A DNA stretch of 40,334 nucleotides from Bacteroidales bacterium (GCA_017553545.1 JAFZKT010000036.1:1-40334); one strand, 5' to 3'. Shown: positions 24,223-33,365, counted from the first letter of the stretch. Translations and numbers: made by a program. Notes: a model not told the origin generated them from the letters alone.

Positions 24223-24714
24223 TTACCGGCGACGGTAGACCGCAAATTCAAACGTGTAGCCGGTTTCCGGATCCGTATGGGTTTCGCTGGTGCTCTCCCT
24301 TTCCCAGAGGAGGGGATCAATCTCCGGGAAGAAAGTGTCCGCGTCCGGCACCGTGGCGTGCACGTGGGTGATGTAGAGCCTGTCCATATCCGGCAGGGCA
24401 GCCCGGTACACGGACGCGCCGCCGATGACGAAGCATTTCTCCGCCCCGGTGGCTTCTGCTGCCGCATAGGCCTCATCGAAGGAATACACGCAGGTAACCT
24501 CCGGGATGGGGTCTCCGCCCAGGTTCAGCACGATGTTCGTGCGGCCCGGCAGGGGACGGCCGATGGAGAAATACGTGGTGCGTCCCATGATGACGGGGAA
24601 GCCTTTGGTGGTAGCCTTAAAGTATTTCAGGTCTTCGGCGATGTGCCAGGGGAGGGCATTCTTTACGCCGATTTCATGATTCTCGCCGATGGCGACAATG
24701 AGCGCTTTGATCAT
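24223..24714 (-). CDS. folA: Dihydrofolate reductase
   Basis: 163 aa, typical DHFR length. It reduces dihydrofolate with NADPH, regenerating the cofactor oxidised by thymidylate synthase. Motifs: '[28 protein letters not shown]' region with the Trp-x-x-x-x-Asp active-site pattern, '[18 protein letters not shown]' for NADPH binding, and '[15 protein letters not shown]'. Its ATG overlaps the thyA stop (ATGA at 24711-24714), so the two enzymes of the thymidylate cycle are translationally coupled. Confidence 0.96.
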   Translation of the reverse strand: MIKALIVAIGENHEIGVKNALPWHIAEDLKYFKATTKGFPVIMGRTTYFSIGRPLPGRTNIVLNLGGDPIPEVTCVYSFDEAYAAAEATGAEKCFVIGGASVYRAALPDMDRLYITHVHATVPDADTFFPEIDPLLWERESTSETHTDPETGYTFEFAVYRRR

Positions 24715-25505
24715 ACGGCAACAGGTGCTTTGATGGCGGGCCAGGGGTCATAGCCCTCCAGGGTAAAGTCTTCGTAGCGGAAGTCGAAGATGGACTTCAC
24801 GTCCGGATTCAGTTTCATCACGGGCAGCGGGCGCGGCTCACGGGAGAGCTGCAGGGCCACCTGCTCGAAGTGATTCTTGTAAATATGGGTATCTCCCGTG
24901 GTATGGATGAATTCCCCGGGCTGCAGGCCGCACACTTGGGCGATCATCAGGGTGAGCAGGGCGTAAGAGGCGATGTTGAAGGGCACGCCCAGGAACACGT
25001 CCGCACTCCGCTGGTACAGCTGGCAGGAGAGTTTTCCGTCCGCCACGTAGAACTGGAACAGGCAGTGGCAGGGGGGAAGGGCCATCTTGTCGATTTCCCC
25101 CGGATTCCAGGCGCTTACCAGTATTCTGCGGGAGTCCGGATTGTGTTGTATCAGGTCGATTACATTCGAAAGTTGGTCGATTGCCCTTCCGTCCGGGGCG
25201 GGCCAGGAGCGCCACTGGTGGCCATAGACCGGACCCAGGTCTCCGTTTTCATCGGCCCATTCATCCCAGATTGTTACGCCGTTCTCCCGTAAATACTTGA
25301 TGTTGGTATCTCCGGCGATGAACCACAGCAGCTCATGGATGATGGATTTCAGGTGCACCTTCTTGGTGGTGAGAAGCGGGAAACCGTCGGCCAGGTTGAA
25401 ACGCATCTGGTAGCCGAAAACGCTCTGCGTTCCGGTGCCGGTCCTATCCTCTTTCATCACGCCGTTCGCGCGGATATGTCTTAGTAAATCAAGGTATTGT
25501 TTCAC
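24711..25505 (-). CDS. thyA: Thymidylate synthase (ThyA)
   Basis: 264 aa, the standard size. It methylates dUMP to dTMP using methylenetetrahydrofolate. N-terminus [11 protein letters not shown] matches the family exactly, so the GTG at 25505 is the start. Motifs: '[17 protein letters not shown]' phosphate-binding loop, catalytic Cys in '[12 protein letters not shown]', '[20 protein letters not shown]' and 'GDTHIYKNH'. The -7 box ends 7 nt before the GTG, which makes it a predicted leaderless GTG-initiated message. Confidence 0.97.
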   Translation of the reverse strand: MKQYLDLLRHIRANGVMKEDRTGTGTQSVFGYQMRFNLADGFPLLTTKKVHLKSIIHELLWFIAGDTNIKYLRENGVTIWDEWADENGDLGPVYGHQWRSWPAPDGRAIDQLSNVIDLIQHNPDSRRILVSAWNPGEIDKMALPPCHCLFQFYVADGKLSCQLYQRSADVFLGVPFNIASYALLTLMIAQVCGLQPGEFIHTTGDTHIYKNHFEQVALQLSREPRPLPVMKLNPDVKSIFDFRYEDFTLEGYDPWPAIKAPVAV

Positions 25506-25510
25506 GACTT

Positions 25511-25519
25511 ACAAAGGTA
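25511..25519 (-). promoter_or_regulatory. -7 box (TACCTTTGT) for the thyA-folA-transporter operon; predicts a leaderless transcript
   Basis: TAnnTTTG match lying in the 24-bp gap after the upstream stop codon. Its G is 7 nt before the GTG start at 25505. Confidence 0.65.
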
Positions 25520-25529
25520 AGTAAAAAAT

Positions 25530-28500
25530 TTAAAAATCTACCGAGAAGATGAGGGAGACGGAGTAGGGTTTCTCCTGCCAGGTGTAAGGGTAGAGCGTGC
25601 CGCCGAGGTAGTTGAAGGACACGCCCACGGACGCGTCGAAGGGCAGGAAGAACAGCCGGGCCAGGGAGGCGGAAAGGTCCGCGCCAACGCTCCAGAGGTT
25701 ATATCCGTAAGGCAGGCCGGTATAGTCCGCGTGAGGCGTCAGCAGGAAGTTCTTGATATAGGCCACGGCAGGGATGGAAATATCCCCCACATAGATGGGG
25801 ATGGCATAATCCGCCGTCGCGCGCCACTGCCAGGCGAAGTTCTGGCCGATGAGCGAAGACACCCCGGACGACGCGCCGAACCCGCGGGGAGACACGGAAG
25901 CGTAAAGATCCCCGATGAAACAGGTGCTCAGCTTTTGTTGCCCCACGAAGGTGAGCCGAAGGCCCTGCGAACGCGTGAAGCCCGGCAGATAGCCGTAAGC
26001 GTAGGCGTAAGTGTTGGGCGCATAATAGGCATCCAGGCCGGGCCGAAGGCCAATTCCTGCCTCCACGCCCAACCCCCAGCGGGGATATACCTGGCTGCGC
26101 GCCCGCCGCGCCATCACATAGCCGCGAAGGGAAGCGGAAAGGTGGCTGACGGCCGGACCGGAAATATCAACGTGCTGTTCCGCCCGGGAATACAGGGCGG
26201 GGAGCCCTTCCAGGGTCCCGTTGATACGGAACTGCTCAAAACCGGAAGTAAAGGCGTTGTTGCTGAAGGCGTACTGCGCCTGGGGCGTGAAGCCGTACAA
26301 CACGCCGCCGTTATTCCAGGACAGCGGCACGTAGGCGCGCAGGGAGCCGGTGATTTCCGGTGTGTTCTGTAAAACGGCAACGGTCCGGTAGGCCCCTCTG
26401 TCGCCGTTGAAATAGTTCTGCATCACATAGCGGCGGGACTGCCTGTCCCCCATGTGCAGATTGCCTTCCAGTACGGGATATAGCCCCGTATAAACAGCCT
26501 GCAGGTGCAGGGAAGCGCGCCAGGGGCCGTCCAGATCCAGGTCCGGATGGAAGGCCAGGCCTATCATCCCGGAGAAAGTGCCCAGCGTATTCTGGAAATA
26601 GCCGCTCAGGCCAGGGGAAGCCGTGCTGTAGGAAAAGTCCGCGCTGCCGCTTTTCACGGCGTCGTAATCCACATAGAGCGGGGCCCACGAGTGAAGCCGT
26701 AGCGGGTGCGCCCACTTATAATAGCGTTTGGGGGCCGACATGGGAACCGGCGCGTCCAGATCCGGCGCGGCGCCCAGCGACTGCTCCTGGGCAGTAAGGG
26801 CATCCTCCACGGGATGGGAAGATGTCGCGGTCCAGGAAACATCTTTGGGCTGCAACGCGCTCAGCGGCGTACGGTAAAGCGGACGGCCTTCCAACGCCTG
26901 CGATACATAGTAGAGGTATTCGCCGTCCGTGGTGAAATCCGTGGCGCCGAAGGGCGTCGATGTAAGTTGCTGCAGACGGCCGGTGGACGGGCAGTAACGG
27001 TAAAGCTCGTTCACGCCGCTGTGGTCGCTCACCCATTCCAGGCAGTTGCCATCGGCCGAAAGATTCACCAGTTTCTGCTCCGAAGGCTCCAGCACCGGCG
27101 TCCAGTTGTCATCGGCCCCCAGTTTATACAGGCCGATGCCTTCCCGCGAAATACCCGCCACATAGATATCTTCCCCTATCCAGGCCGACTCCGTCCCCTG
27201 CACCCCTTCGGGCAGCGGGACACGGCGGAGGACCGTACCGCCCAACACCTGCAGCACCACCAGGGCCGATCCTCCCTCCACGGGATACTCCACCACCGAC
27301 AACCGTTCCCCCTCCGGAGAAGGCTGCGGGTTGTAATAGCGGGTGCCGCGGGTAATCTGGCCGGATTCCTCCGATATGAGGTTATAATAACAGATGACGG
27401 AACTGCCATCCAGGCCCCAGCGGGGGTGATTGCGGGTTTCCGACCAGTAGAGGCAGCCGTCTTTCAGGAAAATAGAGGAAGCATTGGAAGCGAACGAACG
27501 GATCACCCGCACCTTCCCGTCCTTGTAGCGCACCAGCTCTCCGGGACGCAGATAACTCTTCCTCAGAGCCAGGATGCCGTCTTCCGTCCACTGTGGGGAT
27601 GAGTACTCCGGGTCATAGGCTTCGTCGGGCGTGAGCGCTTCCATGGGCATAAAGGGGCCGCGGGCGTCCCGCTGCTCCCGCCAGATATCGTTGAAATGGC
27701 CCTGGATGTCGGCGAATGCCTCTTTGAAGGGCTTCCCGGCGTGATCCGCAATCACCTTCCGTGAATTGTACGGCGCGAAATACCAGGGCTTTTCCCAGGC
27801 CAAGTCCAACGCCTCCCGTAAGATGAGAGGGTCATTGTACAAGGTGCGGGCGCCGGCCAGGGTTACATAGCCCAGCGCATAGTGGTCCGGCGTATAATGC
27901 TTATAGGAACCGTAGCGCCAGTGGTCCCAGTCGCGGGTTTTCCCGGCCGCCAGGGCCACCTGGTAATAGTTCAGGAAATCAGCCGTACGGGCGCGGGTGC
28001 CGCGGGCAAGGCCGGTTTCGGCCACCACGGCGTCGCCCTCCGCCAGGGACTGCTCAATATAGAGCTGCCAATAGACAGGCGCCCACATCTCCCCCGTAAT
28101 CCAGGGAAGGAAGCCACGCTGTCCGAACTGCAGTTGCGCCTGATGGCGGGGTTCGTGGGCCGACAACTGGAGATTCCAGGGAATGGGCTCCGGACCGTAG
28201 GCTTCCGGATGGGTGAAAAGGTCCATCCGGCCGGGGGCCCAGCCCACCGATCCGTTGGAATAGGGGTTGTGCGTATGCAGCACTACGGGAAATCTGTGTG
28301 ACAGCCCCATGCCCGGGGTCATTCCGCCAAGACTGTTTCCCATGGGCAGGCGGAACTGCTCCAGCGCACGGCCGTAACTGCGGGCCAGGGAATCCGCCCC
28401 TTCCGGGAAGATGACTTCATAATGCGCGGTCTCAAGGCTGTACCAGCGCAGACGGGAAGGGTTGTCTCCCGGGAGATAAAACTGGGCGAAAACGGGCGCC

Positions 28501-28553
28501 CCGACCACCCAAAAGGCCAGCATCAGCAGATATTTCCTCACTTGCGCGCGCAT
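25530..28553 (-). CDS. Large exported protein: HEXXH metallopeptidase-like domain, beta-propeller and C-terminal outer-membrane barrel
   Basis: 1007 aa from ATG 28553 (a TTG at 28562 lies inside the -7 box). Signal peptide 1-23 (ending VFA|Q). Residues about 35-300 resemble gluzincin peptidases: HEPRH (133-137) with a possible third ligand Glu172 in 'SLAEGDAVVAE'. Residues about 310-620 are WD/TolB-like propeller repeats ('YNPQPSPEGERLSVVEYP', 'VNLSADGNCLEWVSD', 'FTTDGEYLYYVS'). From about 650 onward are long amphipathic strands ending in terminal Phe ('VSLIFSVDF'), typical of outer-membrane barrels. It may be a barrel-anchored peptidase. Whether the peptidase is active, and the substrate, are unknown. 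Confidence 0.75.
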   Translation of the reverse strand: MRAQVRKYLLMLAFWVVGAPVFAQFYLPGDNPSRLRWYSLETAHYEVIFPEGADSLARSYGRALEQFRLPMGNSLGGMTPGMGLSHRFPVVLHTHNPYSNGSVGWAPGRMDLFTHPEAYGPEPIPWNLQLSAHEPRHQAQLQFGQRGFLPWITGEMWAPVYWQLYIEQSLAEGDAVVAETGLARGTRARTADFLNYYQVALAAGKTRDWDHWRYGSYKHYTPDHYALGYVTLAGARTLYNDPLILREALDLAWEKPWYFAPYNSRKVIADHAGKPFKEAFADIQGHFNDIWREQRDARGPFMPMEALTPDEAYDPEYSSPQWTEDGILALRKSYLRPGELVRYKDGKVRVIRSFASNASSIFLKDGCLYWSETRNHPRWGLDGSSVICYYNLISEESGQITRGTRYYNPQPSPEGERLSVVEYPVEGGSALVVLQVLGGTVLRRVPLPEGVQGTESAWIGEDIYVAGISREGIGLYKLGADDNWTPVLEPSEQKLVNLSADGNCLEWVSDHSGVNELYRYCPSTGRLQQLTSTPFGATDFTTDGEYLYYVSQALEGRPLYRTPLSALQPKDVSWTATSSHPVEDALTAQEQSLGAAPDLDAPVPMSAPKRYYKWAHPLRLHSWAPLYVDYDAVKSGSADFSYSTASPGLSGYFQNTLGTFSGMIGLAFHPDLDLDGPWRASLHLQAVYTGLYPVLEGNLHMGDRQSRRYVMQNYFNGDRGAYRTVAVLQNTPEITGSLRAYVPLSWNNGGVLYGFTPQAQYAFSNNAFTSGFEQFRINGTLEGLPALYSRAEQHVDISGPAVSHLSASLRGYVMARRARSQVYPRWGLGVEAGIGLRPGLDAYYAPNTYAYAYGYLPGFTRSQGLRLTFVGQQKLSTCFIGDLYASVSPRGFGASSGVSSLIGQNFAWQWRATADYAIPIYVGDISIPAVAYIKNFLLTPHADYTGLPYGYNLWSVGADLSASLARLFFLPFDASVGVSFNYLGGTLYPYTWQEKPYSVSLIFSVDF

Positions 28554-28558
28554 ATGCC

Positions 28559-28567
28559 GCAAATTTA
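28559..28567 (-). promoter_or_regulatory. -7 box (TAAATTTGC) for the 1007-aa protein; predicts a leaderless transcript
   Basis: TAnnTTTG match, G 7 nt before ATG 28553. An identical nonamer stands on the other strand 12 bp away. Confidence 0.65.
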
Positions 28568-28579
28568 GCCAAAAAAGCT

Positions 28580-28588
28580 TAAATTTGC
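28580..28588 (+). promoter_or_regulatory. -7 box (TAAATTTGC) for the DUF5106-thioredoxin lipoprotein; predicts a leaderless transcript
   Basis: TAnnTTTG match, G 6 nt before ATG 28593. It mirrors 28559-28567 with an A6 tract between them. Confidence 0.65.
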
Positions 28589-28592
28589 TACG

Positions 28593-29546
28593 ATGAAGCG
28601 ATTGCAGCCCCTATTTGTCGCCGCCATTGCGGTTTTGGCATTAGCCTGCGGCCCCAAGAAGGCCAAGGCGCCGGCCCCCATCACGCGGGATTTCCCCATG
28701 GTGGAGATTCCGCGGATGATTGTGGAGCCCACCCAGCGCATGGAATGGCTCTGCAGCCATTTCTGGGACCATTACACTGCCACGGACAGCCTCTATTTCT
28801 GCGATTCCGTTACCGTGAACGGCGTTCCCATCGAACAGGTGGAAAAGCAGGTGGGAATGTTCGCCACACTCGTGGAGCAGATTCCCCTGCCCGAAGGGAA
28901 AAAGGCCATGAGCAAGCTCTACGGCCGGCTGGAAGAATTCCAACTGGCCCACCCGGAGGGGAATGTGCTGCCGGAGGTCGTCAGCCTCATCAGCCGCTAT
29001 TTCTATGACCCCAACTCGCCGGTTCGCAGCGAAGACCTGTACCTGCCCTTTGTCAGCGAGCTGGCTTCATCGGCCTTTATCCGGGAGGACTACAGGGCGG
29101 GCTATGCCTGGGACGCGAAAATCTGCGCCCTTAACCCCACCGGATCCATTGCTACGGACTTCCAGTTCATCGACGGAGCCGGCCACCGCCGCACCCTGCA
29201 TTCCGTAAAGGCGGACAAAACCCTTCTCATCTTCGGCAATCCGGACTGCAAGGCCTGCCGGGAACTGGTGAACCTGATGGACGGCTATCCGGAAATCCGG
29301 ACCCGCATCCGGGACGGCTCCCTGAAAGTGGTGGACATCTATATCGACGAAGATATCGACGGCTGGAAGGCCCATCTGGCCGATTATCCCCCGCAATGGG
29401 TCTGCGGCTACGACCCTTCTTTCTCCATCCGGAGAGACCGCCTTTACAGCGTACGCGCCATCCCGTCGGTGTATCTGCTGGATGCAAAAAAAACGGTGCT
29501 GCTGAAAGACGCAACACCGGAGAAACTATTGCAGGCGCTCCTCTAG
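28593..29546 (+). CDS. DUF5106 / thioredoxin-like lipoprotein
   Basis: 317 aa. Signal peptide with lipobox LALAC (Cys19). The N-terminal part (about 45-175) is helical and of DUF5106 type ('MEWLCSHFWDHYTATDS'). The C-terminal part has a thioredoxin fold: 'LLIFGNPDCKACRELVNLM' with a CxxC redox pair (Cys-Lys-Ala-Cys), and a cis-Pro region 'AIPSVYLLDAKKTVLL'. Bacteroidales use such proteins as periplasmic or surface thiol oxidoreductases, often in surface-protein folding. The partner is unknown. Its TAG overlaps the stop of the convergent CpXC gene in a shared CTAG. Confidence 0.82.
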   Translation: MKRLQPLFVAAIAVLALACGPKKAKAPAPITRDFPMVEIPRMIVEPTQRMEWLCSHFWDHYTATDSLYFCDSVTVNGVPIEQVEKQVGMFATLVEQIPLPEGKKAMSKLYGRLEEFQLAHPEGNVLPEVVSLISRYFYDPNSPVRSEDLYLPFVSELASSAFIREDYRAGYAWDAKICALNPTGSIATDFQFIDGAGHRRTLHSVKADKTLLIFGNPDCKACRELVNLMDGYPEIRTRIRDGSLKVVDIYIDEDIDGWKAHLADYPPQWVCGYDPSFSIRRDRLYSVRAIPSVYLLDAKKTVLLKDATPEKLLQALL

Positions 29547-30157
29547 CGGAAGAATTGCCCTATCCAGTCTTTATCCACCCGAGCAAAGCCTTCGGCGGGA
29601 CGGACGGAAGGATTGCGGGACAGAATGCCCCGCGCATCTTCGTACACGTTGAAGCCGACATTCAGCACCTGCATCTGCCCGTTCAGCGGAAAAGCCATCA
29701 CCAGTTCGTTGTCGGCCCCTTCCAGACGGAGGAACTTGAGGGCGGCGTCCGCGGCTTCGGGGTTTCGGCCGGAAAGTTCCTGCCGGGTGACCCACTTGAC
29801 CATTTCCATCACGCAGTCGTCCAGACCGGCGTCGTGGATGTTAACTTTCTCCACCAGTTCGCCCACTTCCCTGACCAGGCGGAGGGAATAACCCTCCAAC
29901 TCCCTGACGGCATCGGCCACCTGTGCGGGCGGTTCCCCGCCGCCGGGCAGCAACCATACCATCAGTTTGGATTCCGGATCATGGTATAAAGTCTGGTAAA
30001 CCGCCAGATTGCGCTGGCCGCAATACGGACACTCCCACACGAATAAAGAGCCGTCCTTGACCCGGGCCTTCAGCGACGGATCAAGGGCGACGTTGATGCT
30101 TTCCCGGACCTCGATCTCCGTGGTCCGCCGGCAGTTTTTACAGGACGCGGGCACCAT
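29543..30157 (-). CDS. CpXC-domain zinc-ribbon protein
   Basis: 204 aa. An N-terminal zinc ribbon with 'CKNC' (6-9) and 'CPYCG' about 36 residues later matches the CpXC family. The remainder is a mixed alpha/beta domain with 'ELEGYSLRLVREVGELVEKV' and no catalytic motif. The function of the family is unknown. Its ATG lies inside the 3' end of galK (20-bp overlap, different frame), so translation is probably coupled to galK even though no functional link is evident. Confidence 0.75.
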   Translation of the reverse strand: MVPASCKNCRRTTEIEVRESINVALDPSLKARVKDGSLFVWECPYCGQRNLAVYQTLYHDPESKLMVWLLPGGGEPPAQVADAVRELEGYSLRLVREVGELVEKVNIHDAGLDDCVMEMVKWVTRQELSGRNPEAADAALKFLRLEGADNELVMAFPLNGQMQVLNVGFNVYEDARGILSRNPSVRPAEGFARVDKDWIGQFFR

Positions 30158-31280
30158 CGCTGATGACTACGTCGTAAATCTTGGGGGCGTGGCCGAATTC
30201 GGCTTCGAAGCCCTTCTTCGCGGCGGCGATGAAACCGTCGTAGAGCTCCTCCTTCACCAGGTTGATGGTGCAGCCGCCGAAGCCGCCGCCCATCACGCGG
30301 GAACCCGTGACATCCATCTTGCGGGCCAGTTTGTTCAGCCAGTCCAGTTCCGGGCAGGAAACTTCATACAGGCGGCTGAGGCCGAAATGGGTCTGATACA
30401 TCATCTCGCCCACGGTCTCATAGTCCCCGCGCTCCAGGGCGTCGCAGACGTCCAGCACGCGCTGCACTTCCCCAATCACATATTCGGCCCGGATGAAGTC
30501 TTCCTCGCTGATGATGCCACGGACTTCGTCCAGCCACAGGCGCTTGGCATCCGAGAGGAAGTCCACCTCCGGGTGCAGTTTCTTGATTTCCGCAGCAGCC
30601 CTTTCGCAGGATTCGCGCCGCTTGTTGTAGGCGCTGGAAGCGAGCTCGTGCTTCACGCAGGAGTCAATGAGCACCAGCTTGTAACCCACGGGGTTGAAGG
30701 GGAAGTACTTGTATTCCCCGGTCTTGCAGTTCAGGCGGATAAGGGAACCTTTCTTGCCGAAGATGGAGGCGAACTGGTCCATGATACCGCACTTGACGCC
30801 GCAGTAATTGTGTTCCGTGCTCTGGCCGATTATCGCCAGCTCAAACTTCTCAATCCCGTTGCCGTTGATCTCATTGATGGCGAAGGCAAAGACGCTTTCC
30901 AGGGCGGCCGATGAACTCAGCCCCGCGCCCAGGGGAACGTCGCCGGCAAAGACGGCGTCAAAACCCTGCACCTTGCCGCCCCGCTTGAGGGTTTCCCGGC
31001 AGACGCCGAAGATATAGCGGGCCCACTGCTGCGCGGGTTTGTCCTCTTCCTTCAGGCCAAACTCCACATATTCGTCAAAGTCGATGGAGAAGAGTTTCAC
31101 CTTGTCTGTCCCGTTGGGCTCGATGGCCGCCATGATGCCGAAGTTGATGGCGCCGGGGAACACGTAACCGCCATTGTAGTCCGTGTGCTCGCCGATGAGG
31201 TTGATGCGGCCGGAAGACATGTACAGTTTGCCCTCCTTTCCAAAGAGACTCTTGAATTTTTCCTGGATCTTGGTTTTCAT
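30138..31280 (-). CDS. galK: Galactokinase
   Basis: 380 aa. It phosphorylates alpha-D-galactose to galactose-1-phosphate, after GalM (18732). GHMP-kinase motifs: GRINLIGEHTDYN (24-36, galactokinase signature), 'PLGAGLSSSAALES' phosphate loop, 'CGIMDQFASIFGKKG' and 'GSRVMGGGFGGCTINL'. Cytoplasmic. The promoter box at 31306 starts within the last codons of the upstream endonuclease gene. galT and galE are not in this window. Confidence 0.97.
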   Translation of the reverse strand: MKTKIQEKFKSLFGKEGKLYMSSGRINLIGEHTDYNGGYVFPGAINFGIMAAIEPNGTDKVKLFSIDFDEYVEFGLKEEDKPAQQWARYIFGVCRETLKRGGKVQGFDAVFAGDVPLGAGLSSSAALESVFAFAINEINGNGIEKFELAIIGQSTEHNYCGVKCGIMDQFASIFGKKGSLIRLNCKTGEYKYFPFNPVGYKLVLIDSCVKHELASSAYNKRRESCERAAAEIKKLHPEVDFLSDAKRLWLDEVRGIISEEDFIRAEYVIGEVQRVLDVCDALERGDYETVGEMMYQTHFGLSRLYEVSCPELDWLNKLARKMDVTGSRVMGGGFGGCTINLVKEELYDGFIAAAKKGFEAEFGHAPKIYDVVISDGARVL

Positions 31281-31303
31281 ATCGCGTGTTATTAATTGTC
31301 GGT

Positions 31304-32242
31304 CTACAAATATACTATTTTTATTGCAATGGGCCGATGGTCGCTCACTCCGCCCAGATACCGCGGTCCGGAGTAGGTGCGGAAGGGTTTCGTGCCGCCG
31401 TGCTCCTTGTCCGGCACGGTGAGGAAGGGCGGATGCAGGATTTCCATGGGGCTGCTCTGCACTTCAGGTGTCACGAAGAACATGTCAATCACCTCCCAGC
31501 CGCCGTCGAAGCGGATGGTCCCCTCGCCGGCCAGATGATGCGGTTCCGCCAGGTTGATAAACTCCGGTTCCAGGGTTTTGTAGACGGGATTGGCGGGCGT
31601 ATCGTTCATATCCCCCATGGACACGATGCGCGTTGTGCCGGCCTGCCGCAGGGAATCGGCCAAAAACTTGATCTTCCCTACCGCGATGGCACGCCGGGCC
31701 GATGAAACCTCCTTACCGCCGTACTGCGACGGGTGGTGGTTCACCAGGAAGGCAATGGGTTCTCCGCCACCCACCGGCCGGAATTCCGCCAGCAGGATGT
31801 CGCGCGTGGGAATGAGCGTGGAATCCGCGTCATACAGGTGGATGGGTTTGGCGCTTGTCAGTTCCAACCTGGATTTCCGGTACAGCAGCGCCACGTCAAT
31901 GCTCCGCCGGTCCGGGGAGTCGAAATGGACAATCCGGTAGTCCATTTTCCGCAGGGCGGTATCTTCCAGCAGGCGCTCCAGCGCGAAGCGGTTTTCCACC
32001 TCCGCCAGGCCGATTACGTCCTGGGTTCCCGACCACAGGATGGTCTTCGCGATGGCGTTGCACTTTGCCTTGAAACGGCGTTTGGTCCAGTGTTTCTCCC
32101 CCTTGGAGGAAAACTCCATTTCGGAAGCGCTGGTACCGTCGGCCTTCCAGTCGAAGAGGTTCTCTACATTCCAGAAAAGCACCCGCAGCGAATCTTCCGG
32201 CTGCGCCGCCACCAATGAAAGTGCAATAAGAAACTTAAACAT
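31304..32242 (-). CDS. Endonuclease/exonuclease/phosphatase-family protein, exported
   Basis: 312 aa from ATG 32242, which overlaps the ychF stop by 8 bp; the longer start at 32266 lies deep in ychF. N-terminus MFKFLIALSLVAAQ reads as a signal peptide, so probably periplasmic. EEP-fold motifs: 'VLFWNVENLFD', 'DVIGLAEVENRFALE' (Mg-binding Glu), 'FLVNHHPSQYGG' (His), 'VSMGDMNDTPANP' (Asp/Asn) and the terminal 'VSDHRPI' (Asp-His). It should cleave phosphodiester or phosphomonoester bonds; in this subgroup the substrate is not known. It may provide extracellular nuclease activity. Confidence 0.85.
   Translation of the reverse strand: MFKFLIALSLVAAQPEDSLRVLFWNVENLFDWKADGTSASEMEFSSKGEKHWTKRRFKAKCNAIAKTILWSGTQDVIGLAEVENRFALERLLEDTALRKMDYRIVHFDSPDRRSIDVALLYRKSRLELTSAKPIHLYDADSTLIPTRDILLAEFRPVGGGEPIAFLVNHHPSQYGGKEVSSARRAIAVGKIKFLADSLRQAGTTRIVSMGDMNDTPANPVYKTLEPEFINLAEPHHLAGEGTIRFDGGWEVIDMFFVTPEVQSSPMEILHPPFLTVPDKEHGGTKPFRTYSGPRYLGGVSDHRPIAIKIVYL
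31306..31314 (-). promoter_or_regulatory. -7 box (TATATTTGT) for galK
   Basis: TAnnTTTG match, G 27 nt upstream of ATG 31280. It overlaps the last codons of the endonuclease gene. Confidence 0.6.
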
Positions 32243-33338
32243 TGAACAGGAAATGCATGATGTCACCGTCTTGCACGACGTAATCCTTTCCTTCGATGGC
32301 CATCTTGCCGGCGGCGCGGACGGCGGCTTCCGTGCGGTACTGCACGAAATCCTCGTACTTGATTACCTCCGCGCGGATGAAGCCCCGCTCGAAGTCCGTG
32401 TGGATGACGCCGGCGGCGCGGGGCGCCTTGTCCCCGGCGACGATGGTCCAGGCGCGACATTCATCGGCTCCGGCGGTAAAGAAGGTGCGCAGGCCCAGGA
32501 GTTTGTAGGCGCTCTGGATGAGACGCACCACGCCAGATTCCTCCAGCCCCATTTCCTCCAGGAACATCCGGCGGTCCTCATAGCTCTCGAAGGATGCGAT
32601 TTCCGCTTCCGCTGCGGCGGCCAGCACCAGCAGTTGGGCATCTTCCCCGGCGATGGCGGCACGGACGGCTTCCACATAGGCGTTCCCCGTGGCGGCCGAT
32701 GCCTCGTCCACATTGCAAACGTAGAGGACGGGCTTGTTGGTAAGGAGATACAGTTCGCGGGCCATCTGCTCCTCTTCCGCATTCTCCAGGGAGACCGTGC
32801 GGCAGGATTTCCCCTGCAGCAGGGCATCGCGGTATTTGAGCAGCACGCCCAGCAGTTTCTTCGCATCTTTGTCACCGCCCGTGGTGGCCATTTTCTCCAC
32901 CTTCTTGATGCGGTTTTCCACCGTCTCCAGGTCCTTGATCTGGAGTTCGGTGTCCACCACTTCCTTATCCCGGACCGGATCCACGGAACCGTCCACGTGG
33001 ACGATGTTTCCGTCGTCGAAGCAGCGGAGCACGTGCAGGATGGCGTCGCATTCACGGATATTGGCCAGGAACTGGTTGCCCAGTCCCTCGCCATTGGAGG
33101 CGCCCTTCACCAGGCCGGCGATGTCCACTATCTCCACCGTAGCGGGGATGGTGCGCTTGGGCTGGCAGATCTGGGTGAGTACCTCCAGCCGCTTGTCCGG
33201 CACATTGGTGGACCCCACGTTCGGGTCGATGGTGCAGAACGGGAAATTCGCGCTCTGGGCTTTCCCGGAGCTGACGCAGTTAAACAAAGTAGACTTGCCG
33301 ACATTCGGCAAGCCTACGATTCCACATTTCAGTGACAT
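32235..33338 (-). CDS. ychF: YchF/Ola1-type redox-regulated ATPase
   Basis: 367 aa from ATG 33338; in the longer frame the upstream residues are translated repeat sequence (CHSERSEES). G1 motif GLPNVGKSTLFN, switch region 'VDIAGLVKGASNGEGLGNQFL', and NKPVLYV in place of the GTPase NKxD, which gives the family its ATP preference. A coiled coil lies in the middle and a TGS domain at the C-terminus ('DYVVQDGDIMHFLFNV'). Associated with ribosomes and stress responses. It ends 8 bp inside the start of the endonuclease gene. Confidence 0.96.
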   Translation of the reverse strand: MSLKCGIVGLPNVGKSTLFNCVSSGKAQSANFPFCTIDPNVGSTNVPDKRLEVLTQICQPKRTIPATVEIVDIAGLVKGASNGEGLGNQFLANIRECDAILHVLRCFDDGNIVHVDGSVDPVRDKEVVDTELQIKDLETVENRIKKVEKMATTGGDKDAKKLLGVLLKYRDALLQGKSCRTVSLENAEEEQMARELYLLTNKPVLYVCNVDEASAATGNAYVEAVRAAIAGEDAQLLVLAAAAEAEIASFESYEDRRMFLEEMGLEESGVVRLIQSAYKLLGLRTFFTAGADECRAWTIVAGDKAPRAAGVIHTDFERGFIRAEVIKYEDFVQYRTEAAVRAAGKMAIEGKDYVVQDGDIMHFLFNV

Positions 33339-33365
33339 AGATTCTTCACTTCGTTCAGAATGACA
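33333..33365 (-). repeat. SERSEES-type interspersed repeat at the ychF start
   Basis: On the minus strand the sequence runs TGTCATTCTGAACGAAGTGA, then AGAATC and the ychF ATG. Translated in the upstream frame it gives CHSERSEES, the hallmark of a short extragenic repeat seen in many Bacteroidota and other genomes. It fills the 31-bp gap between the ppiD stop (33370) and ychF. The start codon of ychF lies at its edge. Confidence 0.7.
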
